Part shown: one piece after another, positions 53,592-62,730 of the stretch | Layout of the letters: the number at the start of each line of letters is the position of its first letter | Position numbering within the stretch: position 1 is the stretch's first letter | From: Verrucomicrobiales bacterium | GTDB taxonomy: Bacteria > Verrucomicrobiota > Verrucomicrobiia > Limisphaerales > UBA9464 | Assembly: GCA_027488845.1 (NCBI GenBank) | Contig: JAIYBC010000060.1 | Span: forward strand, 1 to 64,000 | DNA: 64,000 nucleotides | Direction of reading: 5' to 3' | Notes under the pieces: model-generated | Database searches by the model: none | Told to the model about the DNA's origin: nothing | What the model saw: the letters and a program-made list of their open reading frames with translations, nothing else | Made by a program: the position numbers and the translations under genes

Positions 53592-55715
53592 ATGATGAAG
53601 CGCTACTTCTCCCTCGCAGCCGCGGCCGGCCTGCTGGCGGGCTGCGGCACCGGAACCCATCGGGACATCCTGACCAGTTCCCACTCCAGCGCCGTGCCCG
53701 GTTCACCGGCGGCTTCCCACACCCACCCCGCCACGTCGGGCCCGGAGCCGTTCAAGGTCCCGCCCGTCCCGCGGTTCTCCGTCTCCTACATGGACACCAC
53801 GGTGAAGCCGTCCGACGACTTCTACGCCTACGCCGCCGGCAGTTGGCGGAAGAACAACCCGGTGCCGTCGGACAAGTCCCGCTGGAGCGGCTTCGAGGAA
53901 CTCGACCAACGCAACTGGTTCCTCATCCGCACCATCCTCGAGGACGCCGCGGCCGGTCGCATCGCCGGCCCCAAGGCGCGGCAGGTCGGCGACCTCTACG
54001 CCGCGGCCATGGACACCAACCGCATCGAGAAGCTCGCCTTCGCCCCGCTGGCGGAGGACTTCGGGAAGATCGCCGCCGTGCGCGATGCCGCGTCGCTCAT
54101 CGGTCTCGTCGGCGAACTGCACGTCCGCTCCACCGCCGCCCTCTTCGGGAGCGGGGTCGAGGCCGATGCGAAGAACAGCTCGGTCTACGCCTTCTACGTC
54201 TCGCAGGGCGGACTCGGCCTTCCGGACCGCGACTACTACCTCGCCGACGGCTTCGCCCAGCAGCGTGAGGCCTACCGGGCCCACATCGTCCGCATGCTCA
54301 CCCTGGCCGGCGACGCCCCGGAGGCCGCGGCGTCCGCGGCCGGGAGGATCCTCGGGCTCGAGACCGCCCTCGCCAAGGCCAGCAAGCCCCGCGTGGAGCT
54401 GCGCGACCCGCTGGCGAACTACAACAAGCTCGACCGCGCCGGACTCGCCAGGCTCGCGCCGGGCATCGACTGGAACCGCTACTTCACCGCGATCGGGACG
54501 CCCGGCGTGACCGAGGTCATCGTCGGCCAGACCAACTTCCTGGCGGGCCTCGGCGGGTTGCTCTCCGAGCGGCCCATCGCCGACTGGAAGTCCTACGTCC
54601 GTTGGCACGTGATCCGCGACGCCGCCCCCTGGCTCCACGCGGCCGCGGCGCAGGAGTCGTTCGCCTTCTACGGGACCACCCTCCGCGGCCAACCGGCGCA
54701 GGAACCCCGCTGGCAGCGCGCCGCCAAGCTGGTGGACGCGAACCTCGGCGAGGCCCTCGGCGCCGTGTTCGTCGAACGCCATTTCACGCCGGCCGCCCGC
54801 GCCCGCATGGCCGCACTCGTGACCGATCTCCGGGCCGTCTTCGCCGACCGCGTCCAGAAGCTGGACTGGATGAGCGACGCCACCAAGGTCAAGGCCCGCC
54901 AGAAGTTCGAGCGCTTCACCGAGAAGATCGGCCATCCCGCCACCTTCCGCGACTACTCCGCGGTGGTCGTCCGCCGCGACAACCTCGTCGCCTCCCTCGG
55001 CAGCGCCTCCGCCTTCGAACACCGGCGCCGCACCGCACGCCTCGGCGGCCCCGTCGACCGCACCGAATGGGAGATGACTCCCCAGACGGTGAACGCGTAC
55101 TTCAACCCCCTGCAGAACGAGATCGTCTTCCCCGCCGGGATCCTCCAGCCGCCGTTCTTCGACGCCGAGATCGACGACGCCGTGAACTACGGGGCCATCG
55201 GAGTGGTGATCGGACACGAGATCACCCACGGCTACGACGACGAGGGCCGCAAGTTCGACGCCTCCGGCAACATCAACGACTGGTGGACGGACGCGGACGC
55301 GAAGGAGTTCGAGGGCCGCGCCCAGAAGCTGGTGGACCAGTACGGCTCCTACGAGCCGCTGCCCGGCAAGAAGGTCAACGGCCGCCTAACCCTCGGCGAG
55401 AACATCGCCGACCTCGGCGGCATCACCATCGCCTTCGACGCGCTCCAGCGTTCCCTCGCGCGGGATCCCTCCAAGCGACGGGTCATCGACGGCTTCACCC
55501 CGGAGCAGCGCTTCTTCCTCTCGCTCGCCCAGCTGTGGCGTGCCAACTACCGCGAGGCCGAACTCCAGCGCCGCCTGGTCATCGACCCGCATTCGCCGGC
55601 CATGTACCGCGGCTTCGGACCGCACGTGAACCATCCCGCGTTCTACCAGGCCTTCGGCATCACCGAGGGCTCCCCCATGTGGCTCGCCCCCGAGAAGCGC
55701 GCCGTGATCTGGTGA
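53592..55715 (+). CDS. M13 family metallopeptidase lipoprotein
   Basis: The 707-residue protein begins MMKRYFSLAAAAGLLAGCGT, a lipoprotein signal with Cys at 18. Zinc ligands are visible in the neprilysin-like arrangement: HEITH at 542-546 (VIGHEITHGYDDEG) and Glu603 in GENIADLGG. The N-terminal M13 domain begins DTTVKPSDDFYAYAAGSWRK, and the C-terminus ends in the PhxPP-like FRVNG-free form (SPMWLAPEKRAVIW). The length agrees with M13 enzymes (about 650-750). It would be a zinc endopeptidase of the cell envelope cleaving oligopeptides. The ATG at 53592 is followed directly by a second ATG. Confidence 0.92.
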   Translation: MMKRYFSLAAAAGLLAGCGTGTHRDILTSSHSSAVPGSPAASHTHPATSGPEPFKVPPVPRFSVSYMDTTVKPSDDFYAYAAGSWRKNNPVPSDKSRWSGFEELDQRNWFLIRTILEDAAAGRIAGPKARQVGDLYAAAMDTNRIEKLAFAPLAEDFGKIAAVRDAASLIGLVGELHVRSTAALFGSGVEADAKNSSVYAFYVSQGGLGLPDRDYYLADGFAQQREAYRAHIVRMLTLAGDAPEAAASAAGRILGLETALAKASKPRVELRDPLANYNKLDRAGLARLAPGIDWNRYFTAIGTPGVTEVIVGQTNFLAGLGGLLSERPIADWKSYVRWHVIRDAAPWLHAAAAQESFAFYGTTLRGQPAQEPRWQRAAKLVDANLGEALGAVFVERHFTPAARARMAALVTDLRAVFADRVQKLDWMSDATKVKARQKFERFTEKIGHPATFRDYSAVVVRRDNLVASLGSASAFEHRRRTARLGGPVDRTEWEMTPQTVNAYFNPLQNEIVFPAGILQPPFFDAEIDDAVNYGAIGVVIGHEITHGYDDEGRKFDASGNINDWWTDADAKEFEGRAQKLVDQYGSYEPLPGKKVNGRLTLGENIADLGGITIAFDALQRSLARDPSKRRVIDGFTPEQRFFLSLAQLWRANYREAELQRRLVIDPHSPAMYRGFGPHVNHPAFYQAFGITEGSPMWLAPEKRAVIW

Positions 55716-55730
55716 CCCGCGGATGAGTGA

Positions 55731-55766
55731 AGGGCCGGCCACCGCTTCCCGCGATGGCCGGCCTTT
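55731..55766 (+). terminator. Rho-independent-like terminator after peptidase gene
   Basis: GGCCGGCCA (55733-55741) pairs with TGGCCGGCC (55755-55763), with a 13-nt loop and TTT after the stem. It lies 18 bp beyond the M13 stop and before the convergent nucleotidyltransferase gene. Confidence 0.65.
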
Positions 55767-55839
55767 GGGTCGGCACGTCCCGCCTGATGTGCAGGGGGCC
55801 ATGAGGCACGCAGGGTGGGCCCGCTCCGTTGGGCGACCT

Positions 55840-56346
55840 TCAGGATTCCATGCCGGAGGCGCCACCCGCTTCGCGACGGAGGATTTCCCTGAGGGCCTGC
55901 ACGTCCAACCGGTCCTTCTCGCGCCAGGAACCCTCCTTCAACTCCACCAAGCCGTCGGGAGCCAGATAACGGATCCGCACACCCCGGCTTTCGAGGTTTC
56001 GGAGTCGGGACTCGAAGTCACGGAACGAACGCCCAAGCATCCGGGTGAAGACGTCGAGATCGAAGTCCTCGGAGATTCGGATGCACCCTTCCTGGGGTAC
56101 GAACTCTTCGGGACGCAGCTCACGCGCCCAGCCTTCCCCCCAGTTCACCAGGTACCCCAGCAGCCGCCGGATGTTTTCCGGCGAATCCTCCACGAGGATG
56201 TCCACATCCTGGGTCAGTCGGGGGTAACCGTTCAGGATGACGGCGATTCCCCCGACCACGGCGAAATCAACGCCGGCCTGGGCGAGCCCGACCAACAGCC
56301 CTTCGTACCGGGAAATGGTCTCCTTCGCTTCGTGTGAGGGATTCAT
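55840..56346 (-). CDS. Nucleotidyltransferase-fold protein (MNT/AbiEii-like)
   Basis: The 168-residue protein starts at ATG 56346 (MNPSHEAKETISRYEGLLVG). It has the nucleotidyltransferase signature GGIAVILNGYPRLTQDVDIL with Gly32-Gly33 and Asp47/Asp49, followed by a helical region. Proteins of this kind are often antitoxins or toxins of AbiEii/MNT type, but no HEPN or AbiEi-like partner is encoded next to it. An alternative ATG at 56406 would add 20 residues with no conserved character. Confidence 0.75.
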   Translation of the reverse strand: MNPSHEAKETISRYEGLLVGLAQAGVDFAVVGGIAVILNGYPRLTQDVDILVEDSPENIRRLLGYLVNWGEGWARELRPEEFVPQEGCIRISEDFDLDVFTRMLGRSFRDFESRLRNLESRGVRIRYLAPDGLVELKEGSWREKDRLDVQALREILRREAGGASGMES

Positions 56347-56549
56347 GGGCGAACTTCCGGACGAAGCGCAGCAGTTCCTCGTTGTTTCGGAGCCACTCAC
56401 CCCCACTTCGTGGCGAGGCGCCTCCCACCCGTCGGAGGATCGGTTGCTGAAGCGGCTCTGGAACAGGTTCCATCGTTGGACAGTCTATCGGGACATCGAC
56501 AGGACAGTCAAACGCCCCTCCCCCTGCCGGGCGGAAGGGCGACCCGAGC

Positions 56550-57440
56550 CTACTTCGACTTCTTCCCGAACTTCTTCGCCGCCGGCGCCTTCAGCTTCTT
56601 GAACTCGCGGGTCAGGTTCGTCAGCGACGCCTCCACGCCCATCCGCTCCAGCGAACTGGCCCCGACGAAGCCCACGGCGTCGGTGTTCTGGATCACCCGG
56701 TCCGCATCGGCCGGCGTGTTGATCGGACCGCCATGGCACAGGAAGAAGATGTCCTTCCGAACCCGGCTCGCCGCGTCGATGATCTCCTGGGTCCGCTTCA
56801 GCGTGAAATCCCAGCTCACGAGGGCCTTCTTCACCCCGATGCTCCCGCCGATCGTCGTGCCGACATGGGCGATGATCGCGTCCGCTCCCGCCTTGGCCAT
56901 CTCGACCGCCTCCTCGGGCGAGCCGACATAGACCACCGAGAACAGGTCCATCCGACGCGCCAGCGCGACCATCTCGTACTCCTTGGTCACGCTCATCCCG
57001 GTCTCCTCGAGCACGCCGCGGAAATGGCCGTCCACGATGGTGTGCGTCGGGAAGTTGTTCACCCCCGAGAAGCCCATCTCCTTCACCTTCCCCAGCCAGT
57101 GCCACATCCGGCGACGCGGATCGGTCGCATGGACGCCGCAGATGACCGGGACCTCCTCGACCACCGGCAGCACCTCGTACTCGCCGATCTCCATGGCGAT
57201 CGCGTTCGCGTCGCCGTAGGCCATCATCCCCGCCGTCGAACCATGGCCCATCATGCGGAAGCGGCCGGAGTTGTAGATGATGATCAGGTCCGCCCCGCCC
57301 TTCTCGATGAACTTCGCGCTGATGCCCGTGCCCGCGCCGGCGGCGATGATCGCGTCGCCCTTCTTGATGGTGTCCATGAGGCGTTCACGGACTTCCTTGC
57401 GGGTGTAGGGGTTTCCTTTGCCGGTCCAGGGATTGGGCAT
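56550..57440 (-). CDS. Phosphoenolpyruvate hydrolase family TIM-barrel protein
   Basis: The 296-residue protein from ATG 57440 (MPNPWTGKGNPYTRKEVRER) matches the PEP-hydrolase/TIM-barrel signal transduction family: AIIAAGAGTGISAKFIEKGG, DLIIIYNSGRFRMMGHGSTA, GMMAYGDANAIAMEIG and DAIIAHVGTTIGGSIGVKKA. The C-terminal HGGPINTPADADRVIQN and GFVGASSLERMGVE segments are also typical. Members are related to PEP mutase/isocitrate lyase-like barrels, and the activity of this clade is not firmly known. The tail is Lys-rich. Neighbouring genes give no pathway hint. Confidence 0.88.
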   Translation of the reverse strand: MPNPWTGKGNPYTRKEVRERLMDTIKKGDAIIAAGAGTGISAKFIEKGGADLIIIYNSGRFRMMGHGSTAGMMAYGDANAIAMEIGEYEVLPVVEEVPVICGVHATDPRRRMWHWLGKVKEMGFSGVNNFPTHTIVDGHFRGVLEETGMSVTKEYEMVALARRMDLFSVVYVGSPEEAVEMAKAGADAIIAHVGTTIGGSIGVKKALVSWDFTLKRTQEIIDAASRVRKDIFFLCHGGPINTPADADRVIQNTDAVGFVGASSLERMGVEASLTNLTREFKKLKAPAAKKFGKKSK

Positions 57441-57966
57441 GATGCGTGTGCTTTGGTGGATTGTCGTCGGAAGACGCAGGCATAGTGAACCGATTCCGAC
57501 CCCGGACAAGCCATGCCGCCAAGGCACGACGGCGTATCCGAAAGCAACGTGCCGCAGCGTCCGGAATCCATGCCCGATGCCGTACAGCCCCGGTCCGCCC
57601 CACCGGATCCATCCCGTCCTCGACGACGAGATCCGGAGCCGTCGGATTCCCGGTTCGTCCCCATGAACCAAAGCGATCCGCCGCGAAAGGTTTCACCTTC
57701 CCGCGCGATGCCCTGACCCGCGTTTGCCAGTCCACCGTCGAACAACCGTCGTCCCGCAATTCGGGGGCCGCTGCATCCCTTCCGACGTGGTTTCCCGAGC
57801 GCCAACATCCGAACCGCAACCTCGCCGAATTCCCACGCCTCCAGCTGTTTCCGCTTCTTGACCCCCCTCGGCGACTCGCCACACTGCGCTCGGGAGCCAA
57901 GGTTCAAACCACGGGCGTCGCCATCAACCGCCGTCCAACCCGAGTGGGAACTCCCGTCGAACCCAG
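57441..57966. other. Gene-free stretch before the acyltransferase
   Basis: No convincing coding region, RNA gene or hairpin was seen in 526 bp. Short open frames in several directions exist but do not resemble known proteins. Base composition is high-GC until about 57960, and drops at the start of the acyltransferase gene. Confidence 0.4.
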
Positions 57967-59142
57967 ATGAATCGAACCCACGAACATCTTCCGTTTCTTG
58001 ATGGAGTTCGGGGAATCGCAATTCTCGCAGTGTTCTTGTATCACGCTCTTGGAACTTCCTTCGGATTCGACAGACTTCCTTGGGACGGCCATTTCCGTGA
58101 CTTTGACACGGTGCCTTCATTTCTGTGGCTTTACCCGCTCACCTACGGATTTACGGGCGTTGCCGTCTTTTTCGTCGTGAGCGGATTTTGTATCCACCTC
58201 TCTTACCAGAGAAGCAGCAACCAAAGTTGGTCATTTTTTGTTCATCGCAGGTTTTTCCGCATTTATCCACCCTACCTGCTTGCGGTCGGTCTCTTCATCG
58301 TCTTTGAACCTTGGAACAAGTTGCAGTTGAGCACCTTTAACGGAGCCGCCCAACTAGCAAGCCACCTCTTCGTCCTTCACAATCTGGATCAACGGACGAT
58401 CTATGGAATCAACCCTTCATTCTGGAGCATTGCCGTTGAAGTTCAACTCTACGTAATTTATCCCCTTCTCTTACTGCTAAGCTCCCGACTCGGCTGGAAA
58501 CGCAGTTTGGCCATCGTAGGCCTCATCGAGTTCTCGATCCGATCCTATACGGCAGTCCAAACCACGTTTTTCAATATCACTCCCCACCGCATCGTCACCG
58601 AGTCGCCCTTCGCCTATTGGCTGAGTTGGTCTCTGGGAGCCTATCTTGCCGAATGTTTCTCAACCGGTAGATCAAGCCGGATCTTTTCTGTACGCTTCGA
58701 GTTTGTCGCAATCGCATGTCTGTTGATGCCATTGTTCAAATGGACAGACCCATTCACCTTTCTCTCGTTTTCTTGGCTGACTGCCATAGCAATCAGCCGA
58801 ATCCTCTCGGGAGATTGGTCACCTCCAAAGGCAGACAGCGCCCTTGCAGGCAAAATTTGGGCTCATCTCAGTTTTTTGGGAGTCATCAGCTATAGCTTTT
58901 ATCTCCTGCATCAACCGTTGACCCGGTTTTTCGGCGGGCTCTCTTCAATCTTCCAACCGTCAGCAGCGAATGGCTCACTGGTAAAGTTCGCAGTTTGTGT
59001 CATCGGCTATCCGGCCCTTCTGATCGTTTCCTTTTTGAGCTACAAGTTCATCGAAAAGCCGTCCATCGCGCTTGGGAAAGCGGTGTGGCAGAGATTCCAG
59101 AATGCTCCACCACACCGGATCCATCCAAGATCCACTGGATAA
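57967..59142 (+). CDS. Acyltransferase family 3 membrane protein, low-GC
   Basis: The 391-residue protein starts MNRTHEHLPFLDGVRGIAIL, with the acyltransferase-3 opening (FLDGVRGIAILAVFLYHA). It then contains GVAVFFVVSGFCIHLSYQ and RRFFRIYPPYLLAVGL, with the Arg/His typical of O-acetyltransferases of the OafA/YrhL type. About ten hydrophobic segments follow. It would transfer an acyl group onto a cell-surface polysaccharide or sugar. The gene is visibly richer in A and T than everything around it, with codons such as TTT, TCA and AAA, and is flanked on both sides by more than 500 bp without genes. Recent horizontal transfer is a fair inference. Confidence 0.87.
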   Translation: MNRTHEHLPFLDGVRGIAILAVFLYHALGTSFGFDRLPWDGHFRDFDTVPSFLWLYPLTYGFTGVAVFFVVSGFCIHLSYQRSSNQSWSFFVHRRFFRIYPPYLLAVGLFIVFEPWNKLQLSTFNGAAQLASHLFVLHNLDQRTIYGINPSFWSIAVEVQLYVIYPLLLLLSSRLGWKRSLAIVGLIEFSIRSYTAVQTTFFNITPHRIVTESPFAYWLSWSLGAYLAECFSTGRSSRIFSVRFEFVAIACLLMPLFKWTDPFTFLSFSWLTAIAISRILSGDWSPPKADSALAGKIWAHLSFLGVISYSFYLLHQPLTRFFGGLSSIFQPSAANGSLVKFAVCVIGYPALLIVSFLSYKFIEKPSIALGKAVWQRFQNAPPHRIHPRSTG

Positions 59143-59730
59143 GGGAGGTTCCTCGCCGCCTCCGGCGGATTCCTGGATCAAGAAAAGGCGTCTGAGACGC
59201 CTTGCAGAGGCTCACCTGCAAGAATGCCGATCACCTGCTTGCCGAGGGCGGCCACCATATGGACCGGAAGGAGTTTTTCCCCATCTGCCGACCACCTCCA
59301 AATCTGTGTCGGTCTGTGGGATCTGTGGATGAAAGTCCGATGGACCCGTTCCGCAGGTGATTGCATCCGCAGGCTTCACAGATCGGCGCAGATGGCGTCC
59401 GAGAATCCACCTTGGTGCATGCCCTGAATGCGACCGGCTTGGTGTCGGAACATCGACCGACCGAGGTCCTGACTCGAGCCTCGGTGGAACAGCTCATCCG
59501 CTTTGAATCGATGACTTCATCCCCTTCCGGTTCCAGCCCGACAAACCGGAACGGTTGAAGAACCTCGCCGCACCTTTGGAGCAGCGCGTTGGATGGTCAA
59601 CTCGGCTTGGATTCGCTGATGTCCGGCAGTCGGGTTCACCGCGTCGATCGCCTCCGTTTCCGTTGTGGCGGCCCCCGGTCGCGGAAGGCGGCTCGCCATC
59701 CAATCTCGACCGGTTCAAGTTGGGTTCCTC
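59143..59730. repeat. Gene-free stretch with degenerate TCTGTG repeats
   Basis: This 588-bp stretch has no supported gene. TCTGTG occurs at 59303, 59313 and 59322 in a tandem-like run (AATCTGTGTCGGTCTGTG), ending GGATCTGTGGATG. At about 59370-59395 there is a run with the opposite orientation (CTTCACAGATCGGCGCAGAT). The stretch links the low-GC acyltransferase with the RidA-family gene. Short open frames here do not resemble proteins. Confidence 0.4.
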
Positions 59731-60195
59731 ATGAGCGCGATCGAATCCAAACTCGCCGAACTCGGGATCTCCCTTCCCAACCCGCCCCCACCTGGCGGCA
59801 ACTACCTGCCCTTCCGGATCGAAGGGAACTTCCTGTATCTGCCGGGCGCCATCGCCAGCCGTGACGGCAGGATCCAGTTCGCCGGCAAGGTGGGCGCCGA
59901 GTTGAACATCGAGCAGGGTTACGAAGCCGCGAGGCTCTGCGCCCTCAACCTGCTCGCCTGCGCCAAACTCGCCCTCGGCGACCTCGACCGAATCGACCAC
60001 GTCGTGTCCGTCAACGGATACGTGAACTGCGTCGACGGATTCCCCGACAGCCCCAAGGTGATCAACGGTGCCAGCGACCTGCTGGTGGCGTTGCTCGGCG
60101 ACGCGGGCCGCCACGTGCGCGCCGCCGTCGGCGTCGCAGGCCTCCCGGTGAACTCGGCCGTCGAGGTCCAGATGCTCCTCGCCCTCAGGTCCTGA
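59731..60195 (+). CDS. RidA/YjgF family protein
   Basis: The 154-residue protein from ATG 59731 begins MSAIESKLAELGISLPNPPP. The Rid-family core is GGNYLPFRIEGNFLYLPGAI, DRIDHVVSVNGYVNCVDGF and VRAAVGVAGLPVNSAVEVQM. RidA proteins hydrolyse reactive enamine/imine intermediates. This sequence is of the longer variety (about 150 residues versus 125-130), with an N-terminal extension as in the YjgF subgroup adjacent to amino-acid genes. No such genes adjoin it. An ATG at 59665 would add 22 residues without family resemblance. Confidence 0.88.
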   Translation: MSAIESKLAELGISLPNPPPPGGNYLPFRIEGNFLYLPGAIASRDGRIQFAGKVGAELNIEQGYEAARLCALNLLACAKLALGDLDRIDHVVSVNGYVNCVDGFPDSPKVINGASDLLVALLGDAGRHVRAAVGVAGLPVNSAVEVQMLLALRS

Positions 60196-60217
60196 TCCCA
60201 CCCCGACCTGCGATGCC

Positions 60218-61279
60218 ATGGCCGGCCGGTTCCCATTTCACCTCCTGCTGGTCTTGCTCGGGTCGGCCACAGCCGAGGTGACGGTGGCGGCGGACCTCCA
60301 GTCCACCAGCGCCAAGACCGTCCCCAATCCGCTCATCGCACCCGGCGCGGACCCCTGGATCCGCCATCATCGTGGCGAGTACTGGTTCACCGCCACCGCC
60401 GGCAACCGCATCGACATCCGACACGCGCCCACGCTCGCCGGCCTGGCCGGCGCCCAACCGGTCACCGTCTGGCGTGCGCCCGCCACGGGACCCTTCTCCC
60501 GCGACATCTGGGCACCGGAGTTCCACCTCCTCGACGGCCGTTGGTACATCTACTTCACCGCCACGGACGAACGCCGCACCGACGCCAACCGGAGGGTGTA
60601 CGTCCTGGAGTCGGAGTCCGACGACCTGCTCGGGAAGTTCGTCGAGAAGGGGCGCCTCGCGGTTCCCGGAGACGACGCCTACGCCATCGACGCCACCGTC
60701 CACCGTCGCTCCACCGGGCGTCTCTGCTGCCTCTGGTCCGGCCGGAGGGAAAGCGAACGCGGTCCCCAGAACATCTACATCGCCGCGATGGAGAACCCCT
60801 GGACCCTGAAGGGGCCGCGCGTCCTGCTGTCGACTCCGGATCAACCGTGGGAACGCCATGGATGGGAGGTCAACGAAGGTCCCGAAGTGCTCGAGCGGAA
60901 CGGCCGGATGTTCGTGGTCTACTCGGGAAGCGGCTTCACCACGCCGCAGTATTCCCTCGGACTTCTGACCCTCGAAACCGGTGCCGACCCCCTCGACGCG
61001 GCCCGTTGGACGAAGTCGAGGGAGCCGGTCTTCCGGGCGCTCGAACGGGAGCAGGGCGGCGTGTTCGGGCCCGGACACAACGGCTTCTTCCAGTCGCCGG
61101 ACGGCACCGAGGACTGGATCGTCTACCACGCATGGGATCGGAAGGAGACGCGGGGCCTGCAACGCAGCGCGCGGGCACAGCGGTTCACCTGGTCTCCGGA
61201 AGGAACGCCGGTGTTCGGCCAACCGGCGCCCCCGGGAATTCCGATCGTGGCGCCCTCGGGGGAACCCAAGGGACCCTGA
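60218..61279 (+). CDS. Glycoside hydrolase family 43-like protein, exported
   Basis: The 353-residue protein from ATG 60218 has a signal peptide (FPFHLLLVLLGSATAEVTVA). GH43 features are NPLIAPGADPWIRHHRGEYW, with the likely catalytic base Asp, then RDIWAPEFHLLDGRWYIYFT, DAYAIDATVHRRS with the pKa-modulating Asp, and NEGPEVLERNGRMFVVYSG with the acid Glu. The expected activity is hydrolysis of alpha-L-arabinofuranosidic or beta-xylosidic bonds in plant-derived polysaccharides. It starts 22 bp after the RidA gene and is probably cotranscribed. Confidence 0.9.
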   Translation: MAGRFPFHLLLVLLGSATAEVTVAADLQSTSAKTVPNPLIAPGADPWIRHHRGEYWFTATAGNRIDIRHAPTLAGLAGAQPVTVWRAPATGPFSRDIWAPEFHLLDGRWYIYFTATDERRTDANRRVYVLESESDDLLGKFVEKGRLAVPGDDAYAIDATVHRRSTGRLCCLWSGRRESERGPQNIYIAAMENPWTLKGPRVLLSTPDQPWERHGWEVNEGPEVLERNGRMFVVYSGSGFTTPQYSLGLLTLETGADPLDAARWTKSREPVFRALEREQGGVFGPGHNGFFQSPDGTEDWIVYHAWDRKETRGLQRSARAQRFTWSPEGTPVFGQPAPPGIPIVAPSGEPKGP

Positions 61280-61356
61280 GCTGGATCCCCGTCGGTGGCG
61301 CCCTCACGGCAACCCGCCCGTCGAAGGGGGAAGCGGGCGTCGGAGCCCGGGATGGA

Positions 61357-61752
61357 CTAACCGTTCCGGAGCGAGGCCCCGAAGATGCAGCCGGCGAGAT
61401 GCTTCTGGATGCCGACCACGTCGGTGCCCTTCTTGAACTCCTTCGAGATCGGTTCCCCACCGCCCGAGACCCAGATCTTCAGCTCGGCATCCGCGTCAAA
61501 GGATCCCGCCGTCTCCACCCGGAACTGGGTGATGCTCCGGTAGAGGACGCTGTGGTAGGCCACCTTCGAGCCGGTGAGCCCTTGGACGTCGACGAGGATG
61601 AGCCGGTGCTCGGTGAAGACGAAGAGGTCGCGGAAGATCTTGAACCCGCGGTTGACGGTCTCGCCGGGGATCAGGACCGGTGCGAGGTCGGACTGGACCT
61701 GCTCGATGTCGATCTCGGAGGCGTTGCCGAGGAGGTTGCTGAGGAGTCCCAT
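61357..61752 (-). CDS. Bacterial PH-domain protein (bPH_1-like)
   Basis: The 131-residue protein from ATG 61752 begins MGLLSNLLGNASEIDIEQVQ. The bPH-like core is the segment GETVNRGFKIFRDLFVFTEH, followed by RLILVDVQGLTGSKVAYHS and EFKKGTDVVGIQKHLA. This domain adopts a PH-like fold in small cytoplasmic bacterial proteins of unknown role. An upstream start in the same frame would run over the divergent msrA leader and was rejected. Confidence 0.85.
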   Translation of the reverse strand: MGLLSNLLGNASEIDIEQVQSDLAPVLIPGETVNRGFKIFRDLFVFTEHRLILVDVQGLTGSKVAYHSVLYRSITQFRVETAGSFDADAELKIWVSGGGEPISKEFKKGTDVVGIQKHLAGCIFGASLRNG

Positions 61753-61902
61753 GGTAGGTGGTGCTTGGGGGTCGGGTTGGTTGAATTCGGAGCGATCGGA
61801 GGGAACCAAGCGCCGACGGTTCTGGCGTGTGAAATCCCGTTCCCGGTTTCCAAGCGACGATGTCCGGTTGCGCAGGCCGCCCTGCCACACCATTTTCGGA
61901 CC

Positions 61903-62616
61903 ATGCGTCGTTGGCTTCCATTGCTGTTCACCTGGGTCGTCGTCGCCCTCAGTCCGCTCCAAGCCCGGCCCGAAGGCCCGACGACACAGGCGTCCGCCGG
62001 CACCGCTCCGACGACGGTCCTTCCGACCGCACGCACCTTCACCGCGCTGGTTTCCAAGCCCCCCATGAACTCCTCCACCAACGCCGGAGCCTCCGCCTTC
62101 GGCAACGCCGGTTCCACCAACGCACCCTCGCTCGAGACAATCTACCTCGCCGGAGGCTGCTTCTGGGGAATGGAGGAGATCCTACGGAACATTCCCGGCG
62201 TGAAGGAGACGCAGGCCGGCTACACGGGCGGCTGGCTTCCGAACCCGAAGTACGACGACACCCACGACAGCAAGTCCGGCCACGCGGAGTCGGTGAAGGT
62301 GGTGTTCGATCCGACCGTGCTGCCGTTGGAGGAACTCTTGGAGAAGTGGTTCTTCCGCATGCACGACCCCACCACCCTCAACCGGCAGGGCAACGACGTG
62401 GGCAGCCAATACCGTTCCGCCATCTTCACCTTCGACGAGGCCCAGAAGAAGACCGCCACCACCGTCAAGGCGCGGGTCAACGCGTCCGGCAAGTGGAGGC
62501 GGCCCGTCGTGACCGAGATCGCCGACGCCTCGACCTGGTACCCCGCCGAAGGCTACCACCAGAAGTACCTGCTGAAGAACCCGGGCGGCTACACCTGCCA
62601 CTACCTCCGCGACTGA
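61903..62616 (+). CDS. msrA: Peptide methionine sulfoxide reductase MsrA, exported
   Basis: The 237-residue protein from ATG 61903 begins MRRWLPLLFTWVVVALSPLQ, a signal peptide, followed by an Ala/Thr-rich linker. The MsrA core starts at about residue 78: YLAGGCFWGMEE with the active Cys86, a segment with AGYTGGWLPNPKYDD and TLNRQGNDVGSQYRSAIFTF. The C-terminal Cys232 in GGYTCHYLRD is a likely resolving residue. The signal peptide puts it in the periplasm or outer envelope, where it would repair oxidised methionine S-sulfoxides. Confidence 0.93.
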   Translation: MRRWLPLLFTWVVVALSPLQARPEGPTTQASAGTAPTTVLPTARTFTALVSKPPMNSSTNAGASAFGNAGSTNAPSLETIYLAGGCFWGMEEILRNIPGVKETQAGYTGGWLPNPKYDDTHDSKSGHAESVKVVFDPTVLPLEELLEKWFFRMHDPTTLNRQGNDVGSQYRSAIFTFDEAQKKTATTVKARVNASGKWRRPVVTEIADASTWYPAEGYHQKYLLKNPGGYTCHYLRD

Positions 62617-62730
62617 AGCCATCCGGACTCTTCTCCGCCCAAAGCCGCTCGGAACCATGACTCCTCGGGCAGCTTGGCATTCCAGTGATGTCGGGCTGTC
62701 GAAGGGAAACGGATTCCGGAACCGGACGCC

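Noticed and set aside
59143-59730. Short plus- and minus-strand frames between the acyltransferase and RidA genes
   Set aside because: No start with a convincing ribosome-binding site, no family resemblance and repeat-like sequence in the middle.
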